The notes below the pieces were generated by a model. That model was not told where the DNA came from. It did not search any database and saw only the letters and a list, made by a program, of their open reading frames with translations. Shown here in pieces: positions 16,615-25,155 of a stretch of 30,121 nt of DNA (the first letter of the stretch is position 1; the number at the start of each line of letters is the position of its first letter). The position numbers and the translations under genes are program-made. The DNA comes from Flavobacteriales bacterium UBA3376 (GTDB lineage Bacteria > Bacteroidota > Bacteroidia > Flavobacteriales > Weeksellaceae): positions 16,203 through 46,323 of the forward strand of contig DEQC01000038.1 in the NCBI GenBank assembly GCA_002359055.1. The letters are read 5' to 3'.

Positions 16615-17369
16615 GCTTCGATTTTCTTAGTTAATTCTATAAACCCATCCACAGAAAGCTGTTCAGCTCTTAGTTGAAACACCTTATCTTCAAAATCCGT
16701 ACCCGAAGGTAAAATGCTTTTCAGTGCATTTCTAAGTGTTTTTCTTCTTTGATTAAATGCTAATTTAACCACATTGAAAAACAGTTTCTCATCGACCTCT
16801 AACTTTTCCGTATGCCTTCTCATACGCATCACACCCGATTTGACTTTGGGTGGTGGAGTGAAAACTTGTTCAGATACGGTAAATAAATATTCAGTGGTAT
16901 AATAAGCTTGCGTCAAAACAGACAAGATTCCATAAACTTTTGAACCTTCTTTTGAACAAATTCTTTCTGCAACTTCTTTCTGGAACATTCCGACCATTTC
17001 CGGAATTTGATTCCTGTTTTCAATTATTTTAAAAACAATTTGAGTCGATATATTATAAGGAAAATTTCCTAAAATACAAATCGGCTCTTGATTGAAATGT
17101 CGATTCAAATCCATTTTCAAAAAATCCTCCGAATAAACCGTCAATTCAGGATAATTTTTTTGTAGAAATTCAACCGATTCATGGTCAATTTCAACTACAG
17201 AAATGTTTTGTTTGGCTTCGATTAAAAACTTTGTTAAAACTCCCATACCCGGGCCTATTTCCAATACTTGATTGTAGTCTTCCCAAGTCAAAGAATCAAC
17301 GATGCGATTGGCTATACTTTTATCATTAAGAAAGTGTTGGCCTAAGTGTTTTTTAGCTCTAACAGTCAT
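16605..17369 (-). CDS. rsmA: 16S rRNA (adenine(1518)-N(6)/adenine(1519)-N(6))-dimethyltransferase RsmA
   Basis: A 254-residue SAM-dependent methyltransferase (KsgA) that dimethylates two adjacent adenosines near the 3' end of 16S rRNA, a late check in 30S assembly. Visible: KKHLGQHFLND at the N-terminus, SAM loop LEIGPGMGVLT, acidic EID motif, catalytic NFPYNIS, then FTPPPKVKSGV and the C-terminal FNQRRKTLRNAL helix. Full length. It is the first gene of a pair with mgtE, overlapping by 10 bases. Confidence 0.97.
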   Translation of the reverse strand: MTVRAKKHLGQHFLNDKSIANRIVDSLTWEDYNQVLEIGPGMGVLTKFLIEAKQNISVVEIDHESVEFLQKNYPELTVYSEDFLKMDLNRHFNQEPICILGNFPYNISTQIVFKIIENRNQIPEMVGMFQKEVAERICSKEGSKVYGILSVLTQAYYTTEYLFTVSEQVFTPPPKVKSGVMRMRRHTEKLEVDEKLFFNVVKLAFNQRRKTLRNALKSILPSGTDFEDKVFQLRAEQLSVDGFIELTKKIEAWK

Positions 17370-17373
17370 GTTG

Positions 17374-17381
17374 CGAAGATA
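17374..17381 (-). promoter_or_regulatory. Possible -7 element of rsmA-mgtE
   Basis: TATCTTCG on the minus strand, one base off TAnnTTTG, ends five bases before the rsmA ATG. If real, the mRNA would be leaderless or nearly so. Confidence 0.3.
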
Positions 17382-17468
17382 GAAATTTTAAACGAGTTGA
17401 ATCAGGCTTGGCTTATTTTTCGTTCATCAAAACTTCAAATTATCTGTCTAAAATACATACTTCGATTA

Positions 17469-17506
17469 TATATTTGACTATTTCAATAAAAAATGATATA
17501 ATATTG
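17469..17506 (+). promoter_or_regulatory. pepE promoter region with both Bacteroidota-like and sigma70-like elements
   Basis: TATATTTG at 17469-17476 matches the Bacteroidota -7 box. Overlapping it, TTGACT (17474-17479) is followed after 17 bases by TATAAT (17497-17502), a textbook sigma70-type arrangement. Alternatively TTTG (17473-17476) could pair with TAATATTG (17499-17506). Which is used cannot be told from sequence. Confidence 0.45.
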
Positions 17507-17526
17507 CAAAAATAAAACCCATAAAT

Positions 17527-18237
17527 ATGCAAGTCAACTCCAAGTATAAACTTCTGATTGCAAGTACCAGCACCATACATGGTAGTGGTTATTTAGAATA
17601 TGTATTAAATGATGCGGTTGAACTTTTGGCTACCGATGAGATTTTGTTTATTCCTTATGCAAGACCTTCAGGAATTAGCTATGATGAATACACAGAATTG
17701 CCAAGAAAAGCTTTTGCTCAAAAGAACATCAAAGTAAAAGGTATACATGAATTCGAAAAACCAAAAGCTGCTATAGAAAACGCTAAAGCAATTTTTGTTG
17801 GTGGAGGAAATACTTTTTTATTGCTTAAAACTCTTTATGATTTGGAGCTGATGGATGTGTTGCGAAAAGTTGTTGCTACAGGAACTCCATATATGGGAAG
17901 TAGCGCCGGTAGTAATATCACAGGTTTATCGATAGGTACAACCAATGATATGCCGATAGTTTATCCGCCGAGCTTCAATGCTTTGGGATTCTTGCCTTTC
18001 AACATCAATCCACATTATTTAGATCCAGATTCAAATTCAACCCATAAAGGTGAAACCCGTGAAACACGAATCAAAGAATTTCATCATTTCAATTCTCAAG
18101 TGGTTATAGGTTTGAGAGAGGGAAGTTGGTTGGAAATTAAAAATGGAGAAATAGAACTGAAGGGAAATCTTACTGCAAGATTGTTTCAAGCACAAGAGGA
18201 ACCCATAGAATTAGAGCCAGGAAAATTTAATTTTTAA
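17527..18237 (+). CDS. pepE: Dipeptidase E (alpha-aspartyl dipeptidase, family S51)
   Basis: A 236-residue cytoplasmic serine peptidase that hydrolyses dipeptides with N-terminal aspartate. The nucleophile Ser126 lies in MGSSAGSN, with Asp141 and His163 (NPHYLD) completing the triad. The spacings Ser+15 and Ser+37 are the same as in E. coli PepE (S120, D135, H157). VGGGNTFLLL is the usual glycine loop before it. Length is normal. It stands alone, converging with the AGCS transporter gene three bases away, and has its own promoter region. Confidence 0.93.
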   Translation: MQVNSKYKLLIASTSTIHGSGYLEYVLNDAVELLATDEILFIPYARPSGISYDEYTELPRKAFAQKNIKVKGIHEFEKPKAAIENAKAIFVGGGNTFLLLKTLYDLELMDVLRKVVATGTPYMGSSAGSNITGLSIGTTNDMPIVYPPSFNALGFLPFNINPHYLDPDSNSTHKGETRETRIKEFHHFNSQVVIGLREGSWLEIKNGEIELKGNLTARLFQAQEEPIELEPGKFNF

Positions 18238-18240
18238 AAA

Positions 18241-19680
18241 TTATTCCATTTTATCTTTGTCCCAAGCTTCGGTATTTTTTATACCTAATTCTTCTGGGTT
18301 GAAATGATATTTTTTGACTTTTAATTTTTTCTGTCTTTCGAAATCTCTCAATGCTATGATGGCTGGTTTTCTGAGCAATAGAATTGCGATGAAATTCAAC
18401 CAAGCCATTAAACCTACACCTATATCACCTAAATCCCATGCTCGAGCGGAAGTGTTGATGGCTCCGAAAATGATGGTTAGCAATAAAACCATTCTCAAAC
18501 CAAATAGTGCTATTGGATTGATTTTTTCTTTGAACATAAAACTCAAATTGGTTTCAGCCATATAATAATATGCCATCAAAGTCGTAAACACAAAAAAGAA
18601 TAGGGCAATGGCTACAAAACCTGAACCCAAACCAGGGAAGAAACTATCAATTGCATGTTGGGTAAATTCAGGACCTGAATCCACACCCGGTAACATTTCG
18701 AATAAATATCCGCCTTGTCCATCTTCGGTATTGTACAAACCTGAAAATAAAATCATCAAAGCTGTTGCTGTACATACAAAAATTGTATCTACATAAACTG
18801 AAAACGCTTGTACTAAACCTTGTTGAGCAGGATGTTTTACTTCAGCTGCAGCAGCTGCGTGTGGAGCAGTACCTTGACCGGCTTCGTTCGAATATAATCC
18901 TCTTTTCACACCCATGGCTATGGCAGAACCTATAATTCCTCCAAAAGTAGCGTGAGTTCCAAAGGCACTTTCAAGTATCAATTGGAACATGGCAGGAATC
19001 TGAGTTACATTCATCAAAATAATAATGGTCGCCATCAATATATAACCGATGGCCATAAAAGGAACGACGATTTCAGCTGTTTTAGCAATTCGTTTTACAC
19101 CACCGAAAATAATAAATCCTAAAAGTATGGCGATTCCAATTCCAGTATAAAGAGTGTCGATTTCATAAGCGTGTTTGATCGCTGCTGCCGCACTGTTACT
19201 CTGAACGCCCGGCAAAAAAAACGCACAAGAAATCAAAGTAATCACCGCAAATAAAATCGCATACCAATTCATGCCCAAACCTTTTTTGATGTAAAAAGCA
19301 GGACCACCTCGGTATTCGCCATCTTTTACTTCCTTATAGATTTGCCCCAAAGTCGCTTCTACAAAAGCAGTTGCCGCACCTATGAAAGCAATCAGCCACA
19401 TCCAAAAAATTGCACCAGGTCCACCGATGGCAATCGCTGTAGCAACTCCGGCTATGTTTCCGGTTCCAATTCGTCCGGATATTGCAATTGAAAATGCTTG
19501 GAATGAACTTACTCCTTTGTCTGATGATTTTCCTTTAAATAATAAGCTGACCATCGTTTTGAGTAATCTGACTTGTACAAATCGAGTACGAATTGAAAAG
19601 TACAATCCACCGATTATACAAAGTGCTACTAAAAAATCACTCCAAATAATTTTCAATAAAAAATCTATAATATCTCCCAT
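18241..19680 (-). CDS. Alanine/glycine:cation symporter family protein (AGCS)
   Basis: A 479-residue inner-membrane transporter that takes up alanine or glycine with Na+ or H+. The family signatures ISGRIGTGNIAGVATAIA (residues about 68-85) and SNEAGQGTAPHAAAAA are present, with about 10-11 membrane segments. A hydrophilic C-terminal tail of about 40 residues is rich in Lys and Glu. It begins 29 bases after the stop codon of the APC permease, without a separate -7 box, so both amino-acid transporters are probably one transcription unit. Exact substrate is inferred from the family. Confidence 0.92.
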   Translation of the reverse strand: MGDIIDFLLKIIWSDFLVALCIIGGLYFSIRTRFVQVRLLKTMVSLLFKGKSSDKGVSSFQAFSIAISGRIGTGNIAGVATAIAIGGPGAIFWMWLIAFIGAATAFVEATLGQIYKEVKDGEYRGGPAFYIKKGLGMNWYAILFAVITLISCAFFLPGVQSNSAAAAIKHAYEIDTLYTGIGIAILLGFIIFGGVKRIAKTAEIVVPFMAIGYILMATIIILMNVTQIPAMFQLILESAFGTHATFGGIIGSAIAMGVKRGLYSNEAGQGTAPHAAAAAEVKHPAQQGLVQAFSVYVDTIFVCTATALMILFSGLYNTEDGQGGYLFEMLPGVDSGPEFTQHAIDSFFPGLGSGFVAIALFFFVFTTLMAYYYMAETNLSFMFKEKINPIALFGLRMVLLLTIIFGAINTSARAWDLGDIGVGLMAWLNFIAILLLRKPAIIALRDFERQKKLKVKKYHFNPEELGIKNTEAWDKDKME

Positions 19681-19709
19681 GTGTTCAATGTGTCTAATTT
19701 GTGTTTTGA

Positions 19710-21428
19710 TTATGCGTCAACCTTTTTAAATCCTTTCGAAATGGCGATTATATAAACTACCAAATGAATAATCCCTACAACAATCGAAAAATAAAACAAA
19801 CCAATTTCATTGATATTACCAGTATCTGGGTGTACATCTGCTGTATAAAAATGAGCCAAAGCAACGATCAATAAAATCACGGTTAAAACCAAACCTGAAG
19901 TACCAACTGTTTTATTGGCTTTTCTCATAATATTGGGTTGAACAGAAGTTAGTTTACTATGTTTTATGCTGTAGAATAAATAGATATCTAACCCAATAAT
20001 CATCCACAAAATCAAACGCATCCAAGTATCAAATGGCAAAAATATCATCATAAAAAAGCAAGTGAGTATTCCTAAAATCGGTATCAAAGGAACCAAAGGA
20101 ACACGAAAAGCTCTTGGTGCATCTGGCATAGTTCTTCTTAAAATCAATACGCCCAAACAAACCAATATAAATGCAAATAAAGTTCCTATACTCGTCATTT
20201 CGCCGACCACTCGACCGGGTACAAATGCAGCAAATAAACTTATAAATACCAAAAAGAATAAATTTGATTTGTAAGGTGTTTTGAATTTTGGATGAATGGT
20301 CGAAAACACTCTTGGAATCAATCCATCTTTGCTCATCGAATAGAACACTCGGCTTTGTCCTAAAAGTAAAACCAAAATTACAGAAGCATAACCAAATAAA
20401 ATTGCAACAACTATCGATGTATTTAACCACGGATAAGCTGCATCAACAACTCCATCAGCTCCCATAGGTCCCATATTGTTAATCGCCACAGCCACAGGTG
20501 CAAGTGAATCCGTAGGGTCGGCACTGTAGTTTTTGTAATTCGTAACACCTGTCATTACAAAAGCAAATAAAATATAAAGTACAGTACATATCAATAAAGA
20601 ACCCAATATCCCGTAAGGCATCGCTTTTTTAGGGTTTTTGGTTTCTTGTGCTGCTGTACTCACCGCATCGAATCCTATATAAGCAAAGAAAACAATTGCA
20701 GCTGCTCGAATGATACCTGAGAATCCATATTCACCAAATCTTCCAGTATTTTCAGGCATAAATGGAACATGATTTTCTGGTCGAATGTATTGGAAACCAA
20801 CAGCAATAAAAATCAAAACCAAAGCAACTTTTACAATTACGATGATATTGTTTACAAATGAAGATTGTCGAGTTCCACGAATGAGAACCAATGACATAAT
20901 AATTACTATAAAAACAGCGGGTAAATTCATAAATCCATGAATAACTTCACCTGATTCCAACTTCAAACTATCGAATGGCGTCATCAATAATTCTTTGGGG
21001 AAATTGAATCCAAATTCTGTCAAAAATTTATCTAAATAACCCGACCAACTCGAAGCTACAGTCGCTGCACCAACGGCATACTCTAAAACCAAATCCCATC
21101 CGATAATCCAAGCGACAAATTCTCCCATGGTTGCGTAGGAATATGTATAAGCACTTCCTGCGACAGGTATCATCGATGCAAATTCTGCATAACAAAGACC
21201 TGCAAAAGCACAACCTATGGCTGCAATGATGAATGAAAAAATGATTGAAGGTCCGGCATAATTAGCGGCAGCGATTCCTGTGATTGAAAACAAACCAGCA
21301 CCTATAATGGCTCCAATTCCAAGTGAAATCAACCCCCAAGTTCCTAACGATTTTTCCAAGGCATATTCGCCCGTTTCGCTGGCTTCAACCAATAGGTCAG
21401 CCAATGGCTTTCTAGTAAATAAACTCAT
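19710..21428 (-). CDS. APC superfamily amino acid permease (cationic amino acid transporter-like)
   Basis: A 572-residue permease with about 12-14 membrane segments. The N-terminal region LGTWGLISLGIGAIIGAGLF is the APC substrate-binding unwound helix motif, and FAYIGFDAVSTAAQETKNPKKAMP is the signature of the CAT branch (shown here in parts). Size and the long C-terminal helices fit CAT-type cationic amino acid transporters, though other amino acids are possible. ATG 21428 is chosen because a TACATTTG box lies 33-40 bases upstream; a longer frame from 21554 would start before that promoter and add an unrelated hydrophobic stretch. It is followed by the AGCS symporter gene. Confidence 0.92.
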   Translation of the reverse strand: MSLFTRKPLADLLVEASETGEYALEKSLGTWGLISLGIGAIIGAGLFSITGIAAANYAGPSIIFSFIIAAIGCAFAGLCYAEFASMIPVAGSAYTYSYATMGEFVAWIIGWDLVLEYAVGAATVASSWSGYLDKFLTEFGFNFPKELLMTPFDSLKLESGEVIHGFMNLPAVFIVIIMSLVLIRGTRQSSFVNNIIVIVKVALVLIFIAVGFQYIRPENHVPFMPENTGRFGEYGFSGIIRAAAIVFFAYIGFDAVSTAAQETKNPKKAMPYGILGSLLICTVLYILFAFVMTGVTNYKNYSADPTDSLAPVAVAINNMGPMGADGVVDAAYPWLNTSIVVAILFGYASVILVLLLGQSRVFYSMSKDGLIPRVFSTIHPKFKTPYKSNLFFLVFISLFAAFVPGRVVGEMTSIGTLFAFILVCLGVLILRRTMPDAPRAFRVPLVPLIPILGILTCFFMMIFLPFDTWMRLILWMIIGLDIYLFYSIKHSKLTSVQPNIMRKANKTVGTSGLVLTVILLIVALAHFYTADVHPDTGNINEIGLFYFSIVVGIIHLVVYIIAISKGFKKVDA

Positions 21429-21460
21429 CCAATTGTCTCTTTTTGTGTTAACAAGAAAAA

Positions 21461-21468
21461 CAAATGTA
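21461..21468 (-). promoter_or_regulatory. -7 element of the APC permease/AGCS symporter unit
   Basis: TACATTTG on the minus strand, an exact TAnnTTTG match, predicts a leader of about 25 bases before the ATG at 21428. It decides that start. Confidence 0.6.
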
Positions 21469-21641
21469 ATAAAATCTATATAGAAAATGAATAATCTATT
21501 GAGTATATAGAAAATTGTAATCAATTGTTCATTTGCAGAGCGATTTAAATTCAAATGAAATTAAGAATGGGAAATAATCGATCAGAAATTAACTTCCAAT
21601 CAATCATTTGAAAAAGTAAGAGAAATATTTAAGGAATTGGT

Positions 21642-21677
21642 AAAAAAAAACCGTCCCTTGTAAAGAATGAGACGGTT
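21642..21677 (-). terminator. Rho-independent terminator after yebC
   Basis: On the minus strand AACCGTC (21677-21671) pairs with GACGGTT (21655-21649) around a 15-base loop and runs into a tract of nine T (21650-21642, overlapping the stem end). It starts nine bases after the yebC stop codon. Confidence 0.88.
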
Positions 21678-21685
21678 CATATATA

Positions 21686-22444
21686 TTATTTAGAAAGTTC
21701 AGCTTCTAATTCTTCGGTCAACTTCATATTATGGAAAACTTGTTGAACATCATCCTCATTTTCAAATGCTTCTAACATTTTGAAAATGGTCATCGCCTGA
21801 TCCAATGGCAATTCCTCTTCATGATGTGGAATTCTTGCCAGTTCAGAATTTTTTGGTTCAACTGCTAATTCAGCTAATTTTTGAGAGACATTGCCGTACT
21901 CGCTGAAAGGACAGTAGATGAAATAATCATCACCTTCTTCTTCGAAAGTATCTGCTCCATGTTCTATGAGTTCTAATTGAAGTTCTTCCCAATCCATTGA
22001 TAAAGAACTCTTATCGATGGTGAAAACACCTAATCGATCGAATAAAAACTCCAAAGATCCATTGGTTCCTAAACTTCCATTGAATTTGTTGAAAATCGCA
22101 CGAACGTTTGCTACCGTTCGATTGTTATTGTTAGTTGTACATTCTACAAAAATCGCAATACCGTTGGGACCATAGCCTTCGAAAGTGATTTGCTCATAAT
22201 TATCAGCTCCGGCACCCGTTGCTTTTTTTATGGCTCGCTCTATATTGTCTTTAGGCATATTGGCTCCCTTAGCATTCTGAAGTGCAGTACGCAAAGCGGG
22301 ATTGGTTTCAGGGTCGCCATTCATACCATTTTCTTTGATAGCGATATGAATTTCTTTAACTATCCTTGAGAAAATCTTCGATCTCTGTTTGTCTTGTTTT
22401 CCCTTTCTTTCCTTAATATTTGACCATTTACTATGTCCAGCCAT
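21686..22444 (-). CDS. YebC/PmpR family protein (TACO1-like)
   Basis: A 252-residue cytoplasmic protein beginning with the family signature MAGHSKWSNIKERKGKQD. NMPKDNIERAIKKATG and the YGPNGIAIFVECTTNN region confirm it. Long annotated as a DNA-binding regulator; work on YebC/TACO1 proteins points to a role in translation at proline-rich stretches. ATG 22444 gives the family N-terminus and follows a TATATTTG box; a frame from 22546 would add 34 unrelated residues and start upstream of that promoter. It is the last gene of a minus-strand run and is closed by a strong terminator. Confidence 0.95.
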   Translation of the reverse strand: MAGHSKWSNIKERKGKQDKQRSKIFSRIVKEIHIAIKENGMNGDPETNPALRTALQNAKGANMPKDNIERAIKKATGAGADNYEQITFEGYGPNGIAIFVECTTNNNNRTVANVRAIFNKFNGSLGTNGSLEFLFDRLGVFTIDKSSLSMDWEELQLELIEHGADTFEEEGDDYFIYCPFSEYGNVSQKLAELAVEPKNSELARIPHHEEELPLDQAMTIFKMLEAFENEDDVQQVFHNMKLTEELEAELSK

Positions 22445-22489
22445 AAATGAAAAATTAAATTGAATAAAATTGTTAAAAGACGTTAGCAG

Positions 22490-22497
22490 CAAATATA
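22490..22497 (-). promoter_or_regulatory. -7 element of yebC
   Basis: TATATTTG on the minus strand ends 45 bases before the yebC ATG, so yebC has its own promoter in the 112-base gap after the HAD gene. Confidence 0.55.
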
Positions 22498-22556
22498 CAA
22501 AATTTGCTTGCCTATCTAAAAATTCTATAGTGTTTGAAAATTTCAATCGCCATTGC

Positions 22557-23219
22557 TCAATCTAAGTAAGCATTGATTTTATTGATCGTCAAATCTTTAA
22601 AGTCTTTTACAACTATGTTGGCCAAAGTGAAATCTTGATGATGTGTATTGCCACCATTATAACCCGCACAGAAAATTCCTGCTTTGTGTGCAGCTATAAT
22701 TCCATTGGTTGAATCCTCAATTACAATGCAATTTTTTTTATTTTCTTGGGCAATTTCAGATGCTTTGATAAAAATCTCTGGATGAGGTTTGGATGCTTTT
22801 AGATCTTCACCACTGATTTTGTCGATGAAATATTCATCCAATTTAAATTTATCGAAAACCATGTTTATAGTAGTGTGTGAAGCAGATGAAGCCAGAACTA
22901 ATTTGATATCATTTTCATAATAATGTTCAATTAATTCTTTGACGCCTTCTATGAGTCCAAAATCTTTATCCGAATAAAATAGTTCTTTGAAATGTTTTCT
23001 TTTCGATGTAAACATTTCTTCCATTGAAGTTTTTAAGTTGAAATTTTCGATCAGAGTTCTACAAACTCTTCTTGTAGTTGCTCCCGCAAATGATGCATAG
23101 AGCTCGGCTGATACATCGATTTCGAATTCTTCGAACATTTTGAAATATGCTTTTCGATGCAGAGGTTCGGTATCAACGATGACTCCATCCATATCGAAAA
23201 GAACGGCTTTGAGTGACAT
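22557..23219 (-). CDS. HAD family hydrolase, beta-phosphoglucomutase-like
   Basis: A 220-residue haloacid dehalogenase-fold enzyme. Motif I FDMDGVIVDTEP holds nucleophile Asp9 and Asp11; a helical C1 cap follows (about 15-85), then motif II VLASSAS, motif III Lys in KASKPHPEIF, and motif IV VIEDSTNGIIAA. This set is typical of the beta-phosphoglucomutase/sugar-phosphatase subgroup, acting on a phosphorylated sugar or small metabolite in the cytoplasm. Substrate cannot be set from sequence. It lies 45 bases after the GHL10 lipoprotein gene, with only a weak -7-like sequence between, so the two may be co-transcribed. Confidence 0.9.
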   Translation of the reverse strand: MSLKAVLFDMDGVIVDTEPLHRKAYFKMFEEFEIDVSAELYASFAGATTRRVCRTLIENFNLKTSMEEMFTSKRKHFKELFYSDKDFGLIEGVKELIEHYYENDIKLVLASSASHTTINMVFDKFKLDEYFIDKISGEDLKASKPHPEIFIKASEIAQENKKNCIVIEDSTNGIIAAHKAGIFCAGYNGGNTHHQDFTLANIVVKDFKDLTINKINAYLD

Positions 23220-23264
23220 TTTAATTGATTTTGTGTGAATATAATTTTGAATTAAACTTTCGAA

Positions 23265-24929
23265 TTACATAACTATTTTGGCTTCATAATCACTTTCGTT
23301 GCCTAAACGATCAACGGATTGAATTGCAATAGTTGTCAATGGTTTTCCATCTTTGATTCTGGATAAAATCTTTGAATTTTGATGGGCTTCATAAATTTCA
23401 GTTACCCATTCATTTCCATATTTCATATGTAAAATCCAATGTTTGACATGAGAATTTTTTTCGCAATTGCAATCCCAAGATGCTTCTATATATTGAATAT
23501 CGGTTAATACATTCAATTTAGGTCTTTCTTCAACCAAAGGTGTGAGCCAAGGCGTCTTTGGAACAAGTGCTTTTTTTTGATAAGGTCCAGATTTTAAAGT
23601 ATTTAGCATGGTTGAATTTAAACCAGCAAAAGACCAATGTGCAACTCCTTTGCTTTCAGGAACCAATTGACGTGTCAAATGAATTTGTCTAACGATTTCT
23701 GATGGTTTGTTGGGAACTCTGACTTCAACTGTATTTAGTCCTGGCCATAAATGACGTTGATGTGTGTTTTCAGATGCCCACCATTGCAATAAATCAGCAA
23801 AATTCTGTCTTGGAGCATCTACTGGCCAATACAATTGTGGAGTGAAATAATCAATCCATCCTTCATTTAACCATAATTTTGCATCGGCATACAATTCATC
23901 GTATTGCGACAAACCAGCAACGCCTTGCGGATAACCCGATTTCCAAATACCGAAAGGACTGATGCCAAACTTTACCCATTCCTTTTCTGCTTTGATTTCA
24001 TGATAAATTCTTTTGATGAATTGGTTGACATTTTCTCTTCTCCAATCCGCTCTCGATAAAGTTCCTCCAGATTTTACATATTCATTCCAAGATTCATGGT
24101 CAGGAAAATCTGCACCTCCGTTATAAGATGCATATGGATAAAAATAGTCGTCAAAATGAATTCCATCGATATCATATCGAGTAACTATATCTCTAACGAC
24201 CAAACTCGCATGATTTTGAGTAGATTTTTTGGCAGGGTCGAACCAATACATTCCATTTTTTAATCGAACTACATCATTGGACATTTTAGTAACCAATGAA
24301 GCAGAATTTACTCGTCCACCATTTGAGTGATGAGCTCTGTATGGATTTAACCAAGCGTGAAGTTCCATACCGCGTTTGTGAGCTTCTTCAATCCAGAATT
24401 CCAAAGGATCATAATATGGATAGGGAGCTTTACCAGTTTCACCAGTAAGGAAAATTGACCAAGGTTCGAAATTGCTTTCATAAAGTGCATCGGCTGAAGG
24501 TCGAACCTGAAGAATTACTGCATTGAAATTATTGTCTTTCAATTGATCGAGTATATGTATAGCTTCAGCTTTTTGTTCTTCCGTACTCATGCCTCGACGC
24601 GATGGCCAATTGATGTTTGCAACAGAAGCAATCCAAGCTGCTCTGAATTCTCTCTCAACTTCTGGTAAATCTAAAACCAAACGAGGTTCTTCTAATTCGA
24701 TTTCTTTTTTCATCAATTCATCATTGAAATCAATTGCATTTTCATCCCTATGATTGACGATGTATTCTTCGATTTTATCTTCAGTCGAAGTTTTCATTTC
24801 TTCAACTTGAGTTGTATTAACTTTATGATTGTGTGTTTGTTTTCTTGTTCTTTGTTGATGAACACAAGAATTGATAAAACTCAATAGAAAAACAAATATC
24901 ACTAATTGTCTAATTCGCTTGAAACCCAT
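23265..24929 (-). CDS. Family 10-like glycosyl hydrolase lipoprotein (GHL10/DUF187, YngK-like)
   Basis: A 554-residue lipoprotein: basic start, hydrophobic stretch and lipobox FINSC with Cys22 as the lipidated residue, then a linker of about 60 residues rich in charged and polar residues. The GHL10 barrel follows (about 85-420): EFRAAWIASVANINWPS, AVILQVRPSADALYES, ELHAWLNPYRAH, YDIDGIHFDDYFYP and FTPQLYWPVD are family hallmarks. A C-terminal beta domain (about 450-554) looks Fn3-like. It probably sits on the outer or inner membrane facing the periplasm or outside and may act on cell-wall or other glycans; activity is not proven for this family. ATG 24929 is chosen over a TTG nine bases earlier, which lies in the -7 box. 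Confidence 0.92.
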   Translation of the reverse strand: MGFKRIRQLVIFVFLLSFINSCVHQQRTRKQTHNHKVNTTQVEEMKTSTEDKIEEYIVNHRDENAIDFNDELMKKEIELEEPRLVLDLPEVEREFRAAWIASVANINWPSRRGMSTEEQKAEAIHILDQLKDNNFNAVILQVRPSADALYESNFEPWSIFLTGETGKAPYPYYDPLEFWIEEAHKRGMELHAWLNPYRAHHSNGGRVNSASLVTKMSNDVVRLKNGMYWFDPAKKSTQNHASLVVRDIVTRYDIDGIHFDDYFYPYASYNGGADFPDHESWNEYVKSGGTLSRADWRRENVNQFIKRIYHEIKAEKEWVKFGISPFGIWKSGYPQGVAGLSQYDELYADAKLWLNEGWIDYFTPQLYWPVDAPRQNFADLLQWWASENTHQRHLWPGLNTVEVRVPNKPSEIVRQIHLTRQLVPESKGVAHWSFAGLNSTMLNTLKSGPYQKKALVPKTPWLTPLVEERPKLNVLTDIQYIEASWDCNCEKNSHVKHWILHMKYGNEWVTEIYEAHQNSKILSRIKDGKPLTTIAIQSVDRLGNESDYEAKIVM

Positions 24930-24935
24930 AGTTTG

Positions 24936-24943
24936 CAAAAATA
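24936..24943 (-). promoter_or_regulatory. -7 element of the GHL10 gene
   Basis: TATTTTTG on the minus strand ends only seven bases before the ATG at 24929, implying a leaderless or near-leaderless mRNA. The TTG within this box would otherwise be read as a start codon. Confidence 0.45.
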
Positions 24944-25090
24944 TTGAAAAAGCTTAATCATTAACGTAAAAAAGTTCTTAAAAGTATAACAAATTATCCT
25001 AAAATACTCTATTAAAGCCATTTCTGAAAAAATAAAAAATTCTATGCAATCATAAATGTTAAATCCTCTTAATTCATTGATTTTAGATTG

Positions 25091-25134
25091 CTTTAAAGTT
25101 GCATCTCAGTTTGAAAAGAAATAACTTTAAAGTT
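25091..25134. repeat. Paired palindromic CTTTAAAGTT sites upstream of the second DinB gene
   Basis: CTTTAAAGTT occurs at 25091-25100 and 25125-25134, 34 bases apart. The second copy extends to the perfect 12-base palindrome AACTTTAAAGTT (25123-25134), ending 21 bases before the ATG. They could be operator sites, but short AT-rich palindromes are common in this base composition. No TAnnTTTG box is evident between them and the gene. Confidence 0.3.
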
Positions 25135-25155
25135 CATTCATCGAAAATTTAAATT

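Noticed and set aside
20029..20430. Second minus-strand frame of 133 codons inside the APC permease gene
   Set aside because: It lies wholly within the permease in another frame and has the biased Cys/Phe/Ile composition of a shadow frame.
21429..21554. Hydrophobic N-terminal extension of the APC permease as an extra membrane helix
   Set aside because: A TACATTTG promoter box lies inside this stretch, and the family N-terminus begins at ATG 21428.
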